Positions 15,917-25,205 of a stretch of DNA of 64,000 nt are shown piece by piece. The stretch's first letter is position 1, and every line of letters begins with the position of its first letter. Made by a program: the position numbers and the translations under genes. A model generated the notes under the pieces. That model ran no database searches. It saw nothing but the letters and a program-made list of their open reading frames with translations, and was not told the origin of the DNA. Origin of the DNA: JAXMAR01 sp046350295 (GTDB lineage Bacteria > Planctomycetota > Planctomycetia > Gemmatales > Gemmataceae); contig JAXMAR010000002.1 of NCBI GenBank assembly GCA_046350295.1, forward strand, positions 186,001-250,000, written 5' to 3'.

Positions 15917-16473
15917 TCACGGCTTGGTCTCTTGCTCGTCGCCGCCGAAGCGATCGAACAACTCGTCAACACCCGGCTCGTTTTCGACGGCGCGGAATTG
16001 CTTCAACCAATACGCGGTATCGGCGGATGGCTCCTTCTCCTTCGGCGCCGACTGCGGCGCAGGGGGGCTCGACGCCGGGGGCCTCCTTTCCAACTCGTCG
16101 AGAAACGCCCCACAATCGAGAAAACGCACGTCGCGCCGCTGCGCCGCCTTCTGCAAGCGGCGATCGCTCGAAACCAGCGTGAGCTTGCTGCCGCGCGTCG
16201 TCTGCGCCAGCAGGTCCTCGATCAGATCGTCGGCTTCCGGGCGGCCCTTGGCGAAACGGACCTGGAGGCCGCGATGCTGCATCTCGGAAGCGCGGCGAGC
16301 GGGAGCGCGGGCCGCGTCGAACACGACCAGGACGCCGCCGGCCTCGGCCTCGAAGCGGTCCGCGAGGAAATCGAGCAGGAAGAGGCGATTTTTTTCGAGG
16401 CCCGACGCCCGAGCTTGCCCTGAATCAGGCCGAACGCGCCCAGTGTTGGGTAGCCGTCGATGAGCCAGCGCAT
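15917..16473 (-). CDS. NYN-domain (YacP-like) predicted RNA nuclease, frameshifted
   Basis: Reading from ATG 16473, the product begins MRWLIDGYPTLGAFGLIQGK, then loses frame at a run of seven T (16389-16395, seven A on the coding strand). In the next frame it continues NRLFLLDFLADRFEAEAGG, then VLVVFDAARAPARRASEMQH, VRFAKGRPEADDLIEDLL and TLVSSDRRLQKAAQRRDV. The DGY start, FDA and DD-x6-S-S-D-R pattern is that of PIN-like NYN/YacP nucleases. A homopolymer indel, probably a sequencing error, is the likely cause. The C-terminus is a Pro-rich linker plus acidic tail. 66 bp downstream of the Kdo-hydroxylase-like gene. Confidence 0.75.
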
Positions 16474-16539
16474 CGGGTCATTGTCGCGCAGGGGCGGTGT
16501 GGTCCGCAAGAGGCCGTTTTCCGACCAGCCCCGTGAGCT

Positions 16540-17394
16540 TCAGGCCGCCGCGCCTAGATGCCGCCCGCAGGCGCGTTCCAAAAGGGCGAGAGGACTCTGA
16601 TCGGGCAGCGCCAGAACGGAGGGCGGGACGAAGAACGTGTGCTCCAGGGCGAAGCGGCCGCGCAGCTCGGCGTGACAGATGCCGTCGGTGAAGGCGAGCC
16701 AGGCCTCGCCGGGTTGGAAGGAATAGAGACGGCGCACGGCGCGCTCCTGGTAGTCGTCGTTGTTCTTGAGGCAGTGGTGCAGCCGCAGCATGAAAGCGTC
16801 GTAGTCGTTTCGTTCCGCCGAAGCCGCGGGGCGGAACAGGCGGAGCAAGGTATGGCCCCAGCGCCGCGTCCACGTGGCGCCGCCGTGCGGCAAGCCGACC
16901 TGGTCGCCGAATTGAGTCAGGACCTCGGCGAAGCTGTCTGAAGTCGCCCAGACCCGCGGGTCATTTGGGTGAAGGTTGACAAAAAGCCGGAGGATGCGTG
17001 CCCCGTGGGTCGGGCGCACCGCAAAAGCGTCGACGTGCAACAGATCGCTGCGACTCATGGTGGGCAGGCGCCGCGTCGCTTCTTCTTCCGTGCGCCAGGT
17101 CACCTGCTCAGCGGACCAGGAGCGGGCATAGTCCGGCAGCACCTCGCCCAGCCAGGAACGCGCCGCCGCCGAGAATTGATCGAGCGCCTGAACCAGGCGG
17201 CCTTCCTGAGCGGCACTGACGCGCACGGCGCCAACGAGCCGGGTCGCGTCCGGCAGATAGCGGATGTACTTATCCTCGCCGCTGGTTCGTTGCTCGAAGA
17301 GAAAGTGACGGGTTGCTTCGTCGGGAAGCGCGAAGGGACACCCGGCGAAGCGGACGATCTCGCCCGCTTCCAGGCGCTGCGTGAGAGGGTGCAT
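16540..17394 (-). CDS. Kdo hydroxylase family protein (Fe(II)/2-oxoglutarate-dependent)
   Basis: 284 residues from ATG 17394 (MHPLTQRLEAGEIVRFAGCP); an alternative ATG at 17481 abuts the kinase stop codon. The pattern matches the Kdo (3-deoxy-D-manno-octulosonate) hydroxylase family: FAGCPFALPDEATRHFL near the N-terminus, SRSDLLHVDAFAVRPTHGAR (probable HxD iron motif), RLFVNLHPNDPRVWATSD, FMLRLHHCLKNNDDYQE, then FTDGICHAELRGRFALEHTF with the likely distal His, and SPLALLERACGRHL. Known members (KdoO) hydroxylate Kdo in lipid A-core to Ko. This would imply a Kdo-containing LPS and its modification in this planctomycete. It lies directly downstream of the sensor kinase, probably cotranscribed. 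Confidence 0.8.
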   Translation of the reverse strand: MHPLTQRLEAGEIVRFAGCPFALPDEATRHFLFEQRTSGEDKYIRYLPDATRLVGAVRVSAAQEGRLVQALDQFSAAARSWLGEVLPDYARSWSAEQVTWRTEEEATRRLPTMSRSDLLHVDAFAVRPTHGARILRLFVNLHPNDPRVWATSDSFAEVLTQFGDQVGLPHGGATWTRRWGHTLLRLFRPAASAERNDYDAFMLRLHHCLKNNDDYQERAVRRLYSFQPGEAWLAFTDGICHAELRGRFALEHTFFVPPSVLALPDQSPLALLERACGRHLGAAA

Positions 17395-17481
17395 CGGTCG
17401 GACGCCTTTGCCTGCGGTTGGGCCGCTTGGGGGGCGATCCGCCGAAATCCCGTCGGCGGCTATGCAGTCGGCTCTGAACAT

Positions 17482-19152
17482 CTAATGACTGCCGTTGAGC
17501 GCTTCCTGGTAATGGCCGTTGCCATTCACGGGCGCCTTGTCGATAACCTCCCAGTCCGGAAGCGTCAACACGAAGCGGGTCCGTTCCTGCTCGATTCCTT
17601 CAAAGCGCACGTCACCCCCCTGCTGCCGGGCCAGACGCCAGGCGGTCGGCAAACCCAAACCGCGGCCCCGCCCGGCCGACCGGCCGGAGAAGAACGGGTC
17701 GAACATGTGCTCGAGCGCCAGGGGAGTCGGCCCCTGCCCGGTGTCCTCAACGACGATGCCGACACAGCCCGTTCGCGCCTCGGCGCGGAGGCCGGCCCAG
17801 CCCTCGGGGGGCGCCGCCTCGATGGCGTTGCGCAGCAGACCGGCAAGCGCCGTCCGCAGCTGCCCCGGGTCGACGTGGATGTGCCAGTTCTCCGGCGGCT
17901 CGACACAGACGAGGCGGACCTTGCGCTGCTCCGCCAACGCCTGGCACGAATGGGTTACGTCGCGCAAGACATCGGCGAGCCGCGTCGTCTGCCGCCGCGG
18001 GGCGCCGTCGCGCAAACTGGATCAGGTCCGTGAGAACGTGATGGATGCTGCGCCTGGCCGACGATCGCCTGGAGCGACCGTTCGACGCCGCCGCGGCAAC
18101 CTGCGCAGGACGGCCAGCGCGCCGAATCCTCGACCAGCTCGCTCTCGGCTTTCTGGAGCTGCTTGAGCGCGTACTGCGCCTGGCCGGAGATGACGGCGAG
18201 GGGATTGTTGATCTCGTGGCCTGCCCCGGCGGCAAGCTTCGGCCAAGGCGGACAACTTGAGCGCTTGCAGACGCTCGCGTTCACGCTCCTGCTGCTCCTC
18301 GAGGGCGAGCTGGAGCTGGTCGACATCACGCTGCAGACGCTCGATCAGGCCATCGTCTGCGCCGCGCCGCGTCTGCGCCGCCAGAGCCAGGAGATCGGCA
18401 AGCAACGGCTGCTGCGCCGGATTCTGCCAGTGGCGCCGCAGCCCGAGCAGGCCGTCGGCTTCTTCCCGCGCCTCCGCCTGGATGCGCTCCAGTTGCTCGG
18501 CCGAGCCGTGCAGCTGAGGCGCTTCCTGCATGCGGGTTCCACGCGCGAAAGGGTGGCGCGTCGTCAAGTCGACGGCGAGCTGCACCACCTGAAACAGGCG
18601 TGGCTCCGCGCCCAGCCGCTGCGCCACCGAGACGTGCAATCCCAGATGACCGATGACGGCGCTCAACCAGTCGGGCAGATCCCAGAGGCGGGACAAGCGG
18701 CGTCCGAGGGAAGCGGCCTCTCCATGATCCAGCGAATCACCGTGGAGGACATAAGCCGCGAACTGGCCGAGGGAGGCGAGGAGACCGCCTACCCAAGCGC
18801 GATCCGCGTCGCAGCCGGGCGTCTCGCGGGCCAGACGCTGCGCCAGCGCCGCCTGGTAAATGGCCCCGCGATACGGCATGGCCGCGTCCGCCGCCGACCA
18901 GTCGACCCAGACGCTTGGCGGCTGAAGGAGGGAATGGGCCAGCTTGAGGATGTTGGGATGATCGAAGAGGGAGGGGAAGGGAACGGCGACACCCGCCGCG
19001 GAGCCGGTCGCCCGCATCACGAGCAAGACGGCGCCGGGATCGGTTCGCACGCGCTGCCAAGCGGCCGGACCATCCTTGGCCAGGCTCACGAGGGAGGACG
19101 CGCACGGGCAAATCCACGGCAGACTCAGCGCCTTATCGCCTACCGCCTTCAT
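17482..19152 (-). CDS. HDOD-domain sensor histidine kinase, frameshifted
   Basis: Reconstructed over three frames. Starting at ATG 19152 (MKAVGDKALSLPW), residues about 20-250 are HDOD-like (FPSLFDHPNILKLAHSLL, YRGAIYQAALAQRLA, WVGGLLASLGQFAAYVLHGD). A coiled-coil (QRDVDQLQLALEEQQERERE) follows. Then after a frameshift near 18250, a HisKA helix with H-box GAGHEINNPLAVISGQAQYA; after another near 18100-18015, a HATPase_c domain with N-box LLRNAIEAAPPEGW, G1 VVEDTGQGP, and G2 RGRGLGLPTAWRLARQQGG. Soluble, no membrane segment. HDOD domains replace the usual sensor here. The stop touches the alternative start of the Kdo-hydroxylase gene, and the HTH-receiver gene lies just upstream, so a three-gene unit is likely. 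Confidence 0.8.
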
Positions 19153-19294
19153 GGGAAATCCGATGGTTCGCCCCGGCCGACCGCTCGCGCTCCTCATGCC
19201 GTCCTGGCATGCCTTTTTAGGACCATCTTCCCCTCCCCGGGAGGCCGGGGAGGGGCGGGTGGGAGGAACCGAAGCGGCGGCGTGATCTCGACAA

Positions 19295-19882
19295 TCAGGC
19301 CGTGGTCGCATCCATCGTTTCGATTTCCAGCATGCTGCACATGCGCTCGATCAGCTCCTCGATCTCGAAGGGCTTGTGCAGGAAGTCGTCGCGCCGGCCA
19401 ACTTGAGATCCTGGATCTTGTCTTCCTCGATCATGCCCGAGATGCACAGGATGCGAACCTCTTCGAGCGTGTTATCGGCACGCACGCGGTGGCACACTTC
19501 CTTGCCGTTGATATCTGGCAGCATCACGTCGAGGACGATCATGTCCGGCCGGTATTCCTTCACCATCATGCCGGCGTCGAAGCCGGTCTGAGCGACGCGG
19601 ACCTCGAAGCGGCCGTCTTCCTCGAGGACCTTCGTCATGAGTTCGACGAAACTCGGTGTCGTCGTCGACGAGGAGGACCTTGCGTTTGCCGCTCTCGAGG
19701 GCGTCCGTCGGGATGCCGTTGTCCTTCATGAACTTGTAGAGCATCTCGCGCGGGATGCGGCGGAAACGGGAGCCGGGCACGCGGAAGCCCTTGAGCTGTC
19801 CGTTGTCGAAGCAACGGATGATGGTTTGCTGGCTGACCTTGCAAATCTTGGCAGCTTCGCCGGTCGTGAATACGGTTTTCAT
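19295..19882 (-). CDS. Excisionase-type HTH + receiver domain response regulator, frameshifted
   Basis: N-terminal residues 1-57 form a MerR/excisionase-like HTH (FTTGEAAKICKVSQQTIIRC, then the RVPGSRFRRIPREMLYKFM wing). The receiver follows: KRKVLLVDDDTEF, a frameshift near 19645, then GRFEVRVAQTGFDAGMMVKE, the phospho-Asp in DMIVLDVMLPDINGKE, ILCISGMIEED, a second frameshift near 19390, then DDFLHKPFEIEELIERM to TGA at 19295-19297. The DNA-binding domain in front of the receiver is the reverse of the OmpR order and is typical of planctomycetes. It sits upstream of the HDOD-kinase on the same strand, a likely cognate pair. Confidence 0.82.
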
Positions 19883-19990
19883 GGGTTCTCCACCCTAAGC
19901 TGGCGGTTGGCCAGTCTTACCCGTGGTCGGCGTTTTCTCTGGCCGCCAGAGATGCCCAACCACCATCGTCCTTGATTGCGCCTCGCACTC

Positions 19991-20097
19991 GGCTCGCGAA
20001 AAAAGGTGTCCGACCCTTTCCGGCAGGATCAGAATCCGGGCTTAGTCCAGGATCGGTGGCGCTGCCCGAGATGGTCAGGCGCCTTCTTTCGCGAGCC
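19991..20097. repeat. Large imperfect inverted repeat in a 600-bp intergenic region
   Basis: Arms 19991-20015 and 20073-20097 pair over 25 bp with four mismatches (outer GGCTCGCGAAA / TTTCGCGAGCC perfect), around a 57-nt loop. It lies about 110 bp upstream of the HTH-receiver gene start, in the 19883-20483 gap. That gap otherwise holds no credible ORF; its 20190-20480 part is AT-richer than the neighbourhood. It could be a structured leader of the regulator transcript, an operator, or a small mobile (MITE-like) element. Confidence 0.6.
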
Positions 20098-20483
20098 CGT
20101 CCCGATGGGTTACCGTGGTCGGCCTCCTTCGCCCCAACGCCTTGGCTGACGCCGGTTTTCAGGGCTTGAAGGCCTTTCCGATTTTTCCATCGGCCGCGAT
20201 TATACCGGAGACCCCAATTCGGTCAACGCGAACCAAACCCCCGGATTTCCTCGCAAGCCGTCCTTTCTCAGTCCGTTACGCCGACGCCGCAAAAACTCGC
20301 CATTCGGTAAGATTTGGCCTTTCGGAGACTATCTCCGACCTGAAAATATCTTAGCCTATTGCCCAGATCATGGAGAAGTCCTATCTTGCCCGTTTTTATC
20401 GGAATTGACGCCGGGAAATCTTGCGTCAATTTTCTCCTCCGCCCAATCCGCTCACTTCCGCCATTCTTCGCCTCTCCGTCGCC

Positions 20484-22208
20484 TTATTTGAGCCCGGCGA
20501 CGCGCCACGGCTGCTTGTCGCGATCGCGCGGCAATTCATAGATGACGACGCGCGCTTTCTCGGCGTCCGCCTTCTCGGGCCAGTGGAAGACAATGCCCGC
20601 TTTGAGCCGGCGCAGCTCTTCCTCCCGCCCCTTACGAACGTCGTCGACTTCCTTGACGTTGGAACGCGTCATCACCACGTAGCACTTGGGAGCGTAGTCC
20701 GGCTTGACGTCCGGCTCGCGCCCTTCGACGAAGACGCGGCCGGCGTAGTAGTGCGACCAGCAGTGATCGTCCTCGATGAGGTCGCCATCCTGCATACGGT
20801 CGCGCAGCCACAAGCCGGCGACATGATTGCCTGCCCGGTTGTAGTGGACCGGCTCGAGCGTTTTGGGGAGCGAGCAGAGGGCCAGGCCGACGAGAAGATA
20901 GGGAGCCGGAGAGGAGCGGGCGATGAAGGGACTGCGCCGCGCGATCGCCTGGCCCCACGACGAGGCGACGAACCTCGCGCGCAACCGGCGCGCGAACTCG
21001 ATGATGCCGGCCGCCATGATCGGGCAGCCAGGCAGGATGATGACCATGGTATGCCGGTCGGAGATGTAAAAGAGACGCACCGCGAGCAACAGTAGCGCGG
21101 CGGCTTGCAGCAGCATGACCCCGACGATGACCCAGAAACCGGGTTGCCGCGCCAGCCTGCCGCCGAACCACCAGAGGCCGAGAAGAAAGCCGATCGCGCC
21201 GACGTAATGGAAGCCCTGCATGAGTTCGAGCGCGAGCGCTCGGGCGCCGCGCGTCAGCCGGGTCGGATAGTCCTTCGCATGCGGAATGAACGAGGCGAAG
21301 ACGGCGCCGCCGCCGTCGAGGCCCCGTTTGGTCCTGGCGTCCTCCGTCTCGGCCCCCTCCTCCCTCGGGCGATCGCCACGCAGCGCCAAGCTCTCCATGC
21401 CCGCAATGAACTTCGGCGCCAGCTTGCGCGTCAGGGAACCGGTCGCCAGTATGTACAGGCCGACTGCGGCCAGCGCCGGCAGCGACAGGCACAGGCCGCC
21501 CGCGACGCATTCGCGCCAGGACACGCGCCAGCCGCGAACCATCTGCCGCCCCAGCAGTACCACGCCCGCCGCGGCGATCACGAACGCCCCTTCCGGCCGG
21601 GTCAGGTACGCCAGGCCGCCGAAGACCCCGGCAAGGAACAGCGCCCGCTTCGGCCGGGCGTTCGGCTCGGCAGCCGGCTGCTCGGCAACCGGCTGCAAAC
21701 CAACCGCGGCTTGCCACAGGGCGGTGGTCAACAGCAGAAAGAAGAGCGGTTCGGAAATGCCGTCGGCCAGGTGATGCGCGCTCACCGGCATCACCTGAAA
21801 CAGCAGCGCGCCCCAGAACGCGGCCCGTGCCCCGACCAGCCGCTTGCCCAGGAAAAACATGGGAAAGATCAGCAACAGGGCGGCAAGCGCGGAAACGGTC
21901 TGGGCCGCGACCCGCATGATGTCCGCGTCCACTCCGCCGTGAAGCGCCCGCAGCGGCATGGAGACGAGCCAGATGCAGAAAGCATAGCCGGGGTGTTGCT
22001 CGTGCAGGCACATCGCGTCTGCCAGCCGCATCTGCTCCAAGTGCAGCGCGTAGCGGATGTAGCCGATCGAATCGCGAGCGGCCACTTCGGTGTTGCAAAG
22101 CAACCATGCCTTCAACGGCACAAGGAGGATCACCAAGGCGAGAAGATAAAAGCGATCCGAGCGCTCCACGGCGGACAGGGGCGGTATCGCGTCGGCCTTG
22201 GCGTCCAT
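20484..22208 (-). CDS. GT39/ArnT-like membrane glycosyltransferase
   Basis: 574 residues with about ten membrane helices. After a first helix (YLLALVILLVPLKAWLL) comes the acidic loop AARDSIGYIRYAL, in the position of the catalytic Asp of PMT/ArnT-type enzymes, then EQHPGYAFCIWLVS, YL(TRPEGAF) in FGGLAYLTRPEGAFVIAAAG, and a C-terminal periplasmic domain (VAGLWLRDRMQDGDLIEDDH). Such enzymes move sugars from polyprenyl-phosphate donors onto lipids or proteins on the outer face. Acceptor unknown. It is divergent from the FkbM methyltransferase gene, which suggests a shared surface-glycan role. Confidence 0.82.
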   Translation of the reverse strand: MDAKADAIPPLSAVERSDRFYLLALVILLVPLKAWLLCNTEVAARDSIGYIRYALHLEQMRLADAMCLHEQHPGYAFCIWLVSMPLRALHGGVDADIMRVAAQTVSALAALLLIFPMFFLGKRLVGARAAFWGALLFQVMPVSAHHLADGISEPLFFLLLTTALWQAAVGLQPVAEQPAAEPNARPKRALFLAGVFGGLAYLTRPEGAFVIAAAGVVLLGRQMVRGWRVSWRECVAGGLCLSLPALAAVGLYILATGSLTRKLAPKFIAGMESLALRGDRPREEGAETEDARTKRGLDGGGAVFASFIPHAKDYPTRLTRGARALALELMQGFHYVGAIGFLLGLWWFGGRLARQPGFWVIVGVMLLQAAALLLLAVRLFYISDRHTMVIILPGCPIMAAGIIEFARRLRARFVASSWGQAIARRSPFIARSSPAPYLLVGLALCSLPKTLEPVHYNRAGNHVAGLWLRDRMQDGDLIEDDHCWSHYYAGRVFVEGREPDVKPDYAPKCYVVMTRSNVKEVDDVRKGREEELRRLKAGIVFHWPEKADAEKARVVIYELPRDRDKQPWRVAGLK

Positions 22209-22277
22209 GCTTGGCCCTCGATCGGTCAGGCGCTTGATGTCTTACCCAGGGCGCCAAATCTATCGCGTTGGCTTTTC

Positions 22278-22322
22278 TCCGGTCAAGTTGAACGGGGCCG
22301 GTCAGGGTTCCGGTTGACCGGC
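22278..22322. repeat. CCGGTCAA/TTGACCGG inverted repeat between divergent genes
   Basis: Arms 22279-22286 and 22314-22321 are exact complements with an inner GGCCGGTCAGGG. The pair lies in the 183-bp divergent promoter region of the GT39-like and FkbM genes. It could be an operator shared by both or a simple palindromic repeat. Confidence 0.45.
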
Positions 22323-22391
22323 TTGACGCGTTAAGGGACCATCTCGGCACGCTGAACTTCTTCCCCAGCCGGCCCTTTCTCACGGCAGCCC

Positions 22392-23708
22392 ATGGACGCT
22401 ATTCGGTTCATTTTGACTCCAGGACTCTTCCCGCAGGAGCTTGATTATCACCTGGTCACCGATCGGGAGTTCGTACCCGAGACCTTGCATTTTCTCCGCG
22501 CCTTCGCCCCACGGACGCGCTTCCTGGGCTCGGCGTCTCCCTGGGCCGGTCGCGGCGCCGGGGAGGGCGCGCTGGTCGTCTCGTCTCGCTCCTGGGAGCC
22601 GGTGGTCACCCGGCTTTTGCAGCAGGGGATCGAGCCGCAGCGCATCGTCGTCCTGCTCAATCCCGATGACTATTGCTGGGGCTGGCTGGCCCTCGGCCGG
22701 GCCTGCCTGTCCCACCTGCGCGAACTCGCCGATCCGTCCGTGCCGTTGCCGCGAAAAACCAAATGGCTCCGGGATTACTTGCGCCAGGTCGGCCTCGTCT
22801 CGTTCGAAGGAAGTCGCCCGAGCTGGTTTCCGAACTGCTATTTTAACGTCTTCCGCGACAAGGTCCGGGCGAACCTCGCCACGGTCGACGACATGACACG
22901 CCGCCTCGCGGACAGAGAGAGTCGCGACACGCTGCGCCTGCTTCTCTACGGCAGCCCCGAAGACTACCTGCGGCACTTCTTGGACCACGCCTTTTTCACG
23001 CAACAGTACACCGACCTGATCCAGCTCGAGCCTGGCGACAACATCGTCAACGCCGGTATCGCCTCCGGCTGGGACATTCCGCTCTTCCAGGCCCTCACGC
23101 GCAATCGCGGCCGCCATGTCCTGGTAGAGCCGGCCGAGACGCCGGAGCGATTCCGACAGCCCCCGTTCGAAACGGCGCCCTATGCCCTCTGGGACAGGGA
23201 GGAGACGGTCGCCTTCCGCTTCCTGGAAGCAGGCATGGTGGGCTACGGGACAGGCGATGCGGCCGGCGGCGGCGATGGCCCGCGCGTCCGCTGCCGGCCG
23301 CTCGATCACATCGTCGACGAGCTCGCGCTGGAACGGGTGGCCTTGATCAAGGCGGACATCGAAGGGGCCGAGCCGCGCGCCCTGGAGGGAATGAAGGCGA
23401 CCCTGCGGACGCGGCGCCCGCAAATCGCCCTGGCGATCTACCATGAGCCGGAGCACATGTGGGAGCTGCCGCTCACGCTAATGAACCTGCTGCCCGACTA
23501 CAGTTTCTTCATTCGGCACTACGGGCTGTGCCGCTTCGAGTGCCTGCTCTACGCGATACCCAACGAGCGTATGCCGGCGTCGCGGACACAGGCCGGCAGG
23601 CCAGGCATCCGCCCGGCCTGGCCGACGAACCCGCCGCATCGAGCCGCGGCGCCGGGCATTCCAGTCAATAGGGCTTCTCTGCCAGGCTCCTCAGTGGCGG
23701 CGTGCTGA
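22392..23708 (+). CDS. FkbM family methyltransferase-domain protein
   Basis: 438 residues. N-terminal half (about 1-170) is a nucleotide-sugar/dehydratase-like segment with no clear motif (VRRFLG-type start). Residues about 200-400 carry the SAM-dependent FkbM fold: DNIVNAGIASGWDIPLFQAL (motif I position), HVLVEPAETPERFRQPPFE, and the family hallmark VALIKADIEGAEPRALEGMK. The glycine motif I is divergent (NAGIASG). FkbM proteins O-methylate sugars in surface polysaccharides or antibiotics. The C-terminal 40 residues are Pro/Arg-rich and may reflect a late frameshift. Convergent with the esterase gene (27-bp gap). Confidence 0.82.
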   Translation: MDAIRFILTPGLFPQELDYHLVTDREFVPETLHFLRAFAPRTRFLGSASPWAGRGAGEGALVVSSRSWEPVVTRLLQQGIEPQRIVVLLNPDDYCWGWLALGRACLSHLRELADPSVPLPRKTKWLRDYLRQVGLVSFEGSRPSWFPNCYFNVFRDKVRANLATVDDMTRRLADRESRDTLRLLLYGSPEDYLRHFLDHAFFTQQYTDLIQLEPGDNIVNAGIASGWDIPLFQALTRNRGRHVLVEPAETPERFRQPPFETAPYALWDREETVAFRFLEAGMVGYGTGDAAGGGDGPRVRCRPLDHIVDELALERVALIKADIEGAEPRALEGMKATLRTRRPQIALAIYHEPEHMWELPLTLMNLLPDYSFFIRHYGLCRFECLLYAIPNERMPASRTQAGRPGIRPAWPTNPPHRAAAPGIPVNRASLPGSSVAAC

Positions 23709-23735
23709 TCCCTCAGATCGGCGATTCTGACGTGA

Positions 23736-24758
23736 TTACTTCTTACCACGCAGCTCCAAGATCGCATCGGCGAACGCGCGGCCGATGTGGACCATGGTCT
23801 TGGCGCTGCCGAGGTAATGGTAGGGATAGTCGCTGCCCACCTTGTTCCATTCGGCGAGGTTCTCGCGCCAGCCCTTTTTGAAGACGGCCTCGGCCTCGGT
23901 GTCCCAGAAGACGTCGGTCTGAACGAGGGCGACATTGCCCTTGAACCGGGAGACCTTCATGACGGCGGCCTGGGCTTCCTTGAAGCGTTTGACGCCGCCG
24001 TCCGCCTTGGGGCCGCCGACGCCCATCGCGCCGATGACGAACGGCAGCTCCGGCGCCTTGAGATCCTTGCGGACGTCGTCGATGAAATGTTCGAGGTTGG
24101 CGGCGTACTCGGCCGTGTAAGTCGCGTTGATCATGTCGTTCCAGCCCTGGAACCAGACGAAACCGGCAATCTCGTATCCCTCACCGGCGTAGTCGGGAAA
24201 GTGGGATTTGAGGTCGGCAAGGGAGCTGTTGACTTCCTCGAACATGGCCCGGTACGAGGCGCCGTATGGCTTCTTGACGTCGTCGAGCGTCGTTTCCGGC
24301 TTCTTCTTTTTCTGGTCCGCGAGCAGTTTCTCCAGCGTCGCGGCGGCCGGGAAAGCCGCGCTGGGGGAGCGGAAGTCGCGGTAGAGGCTCCGGCCGCCCC
24401 AGGCCGATTTAACGAGGAGCACCCGGCCGTAGCGATCCCCCATGCGGATGCCGAACTCGAGCTCGGGGCCGATGGACTTGGGGGAGCCATAACCGACCGT
24501 GAGCTTGCCCTTGTGGTCGTGGTAACGGATGGCCACGTCGTCGCGGACGATCCACTTGCCGTCCTTTTGCAAGTGCTTGAACAGGTCGCGCGTCGCCGGC
24601 TGACCGAGTTGGTATTCCAGCAGGGAGACCTTCGCCTTGCCTTCCATGTTGGACTGGCCGGCGAGGATGAAGACCTTGATGGGCGCCGGCCTGTCGGCGG
24701 CTGGAAGGCAATCGGCGAAACCGACGAGAAGGAGGGCAATAGAGAAGATGCGACTCAT
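23736..24758 (-). CDS. Secreted SASA-family (sialate O-acetylesterase-like) SGNH hydrolase
   Basis: 340 residues with a signal peptide (IFSIALLLVGFADCLPAA). The block I serine is in KVFILAGQSNMEGKAKVSL, the block with the oxyanion-hole Gly in LLVKSAWGGRSLYRDFR, and the catalytic block at VWFQGWNDMINATYTAEY (WFQGWND) and near the C-terminus Y-HYLGSAKTMVHIGRAFA with a possible catalytic His. The family hydrolyses acetyl esters of sugars outside the cytoplasm. Planctomycetes carry many. Substrate undetermined; no lectin domain is attached. Confidence 0.87.
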   Translation of the reverse strand: MSRIFSIALLLVGFADCLPAADRPAPIKVFILAGQSNMEGKAKVSLLEYQLGQPATRDLFKHLQKDGKWIVRDDVAIRYHDHKGKLTVGYGSPKSIGPELEFGIRMGDRYGRVLLVKSAWGGRSLYRDFRSPSAAFPAAATLEKLLADQKKKKPETTLDDVKKPYGASYRAMFEEVNSSLADLKSHFPDYAGEGYEIAGFVWFQGWNDMINATYTAEYAANLEHFIDDVRKDLKAPELPFVIGAMGVGGPKADGGVKRFKEAQAAVMKVSRFKGNVALVQTDVFWDTEAEAVFKKGWRENLAEWNKVGSDYPYHYLGSAKTMVHIGRAFADAILELRGKK

Positions 24759-24835
24759 GATGATTGGTCTTGCTACCAGGGGAATGAAAGGCGCCGCAAC
24801 CTGAACGACCTGTTTTGCGCGGGGTCCGGTGATGC

Positions 24836-25087
24836 TCAGCGATCGGTGGCTTTGCGGAGGAGGTCGACGACTTCTTCGACGGAAGCGTCTTGCAGGCGCT
24901 TGCCGCGGCCCTTGAGGGACTCGGAGAAGTGGATGGCGACGTCCTGCATCTTCTCGTGGGTCTCCTGCGAGCCACCGACGAGCAGCATCTCCTCGGAGCG
25001 GGTGATGCGGTGCTCACCGTCGTTGTTGTCCAGGCCGACGCCCAGCAGACCGACGACTTCTTGCTTTTTCTTGGCTTTGCGGGGCAC
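24836..25087 (-). CDS. Small hypothetical protein
   Basis: 83 residues, starting with GTG at 25087 preceded by GAGAGGAG at 6 bp. A basic N-terminus (MPRKAKKKQE) is followed by VGLLGVGLDNNDGEHRITRS, a VGGSQETHEKMQDVAIHFSE helix and an acidic C-terminal helix (ASVEEVVDLLRKA). No membrane segment. I do not recognise the family. The good ribosome site and coding-like composition make it a real gene. It lies upstream of the esterase on the same strand, with a 77-bp gap. Confidence 0.65.
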   Translation of the reverse strand: MPRKAKKKQEVVGLLGVGLDNNDGEHRITRSEEMLLVGGSQETHEKMQDVAIHFSESLKGRGKRLQDASVEEVVDLLRKATDR

Positions 25088-25205
25088 GTTGGCTCCTCTC
25101 TTGTTCCGCGTTTGCTTATGTTGATTTAACTATAACCGGCGGCCGGCCGTCAATAACCCAGAAGAAGAAGAACGCTCTTTCGCGAAGCGCCAGGCGACCA
25201 ACCGC

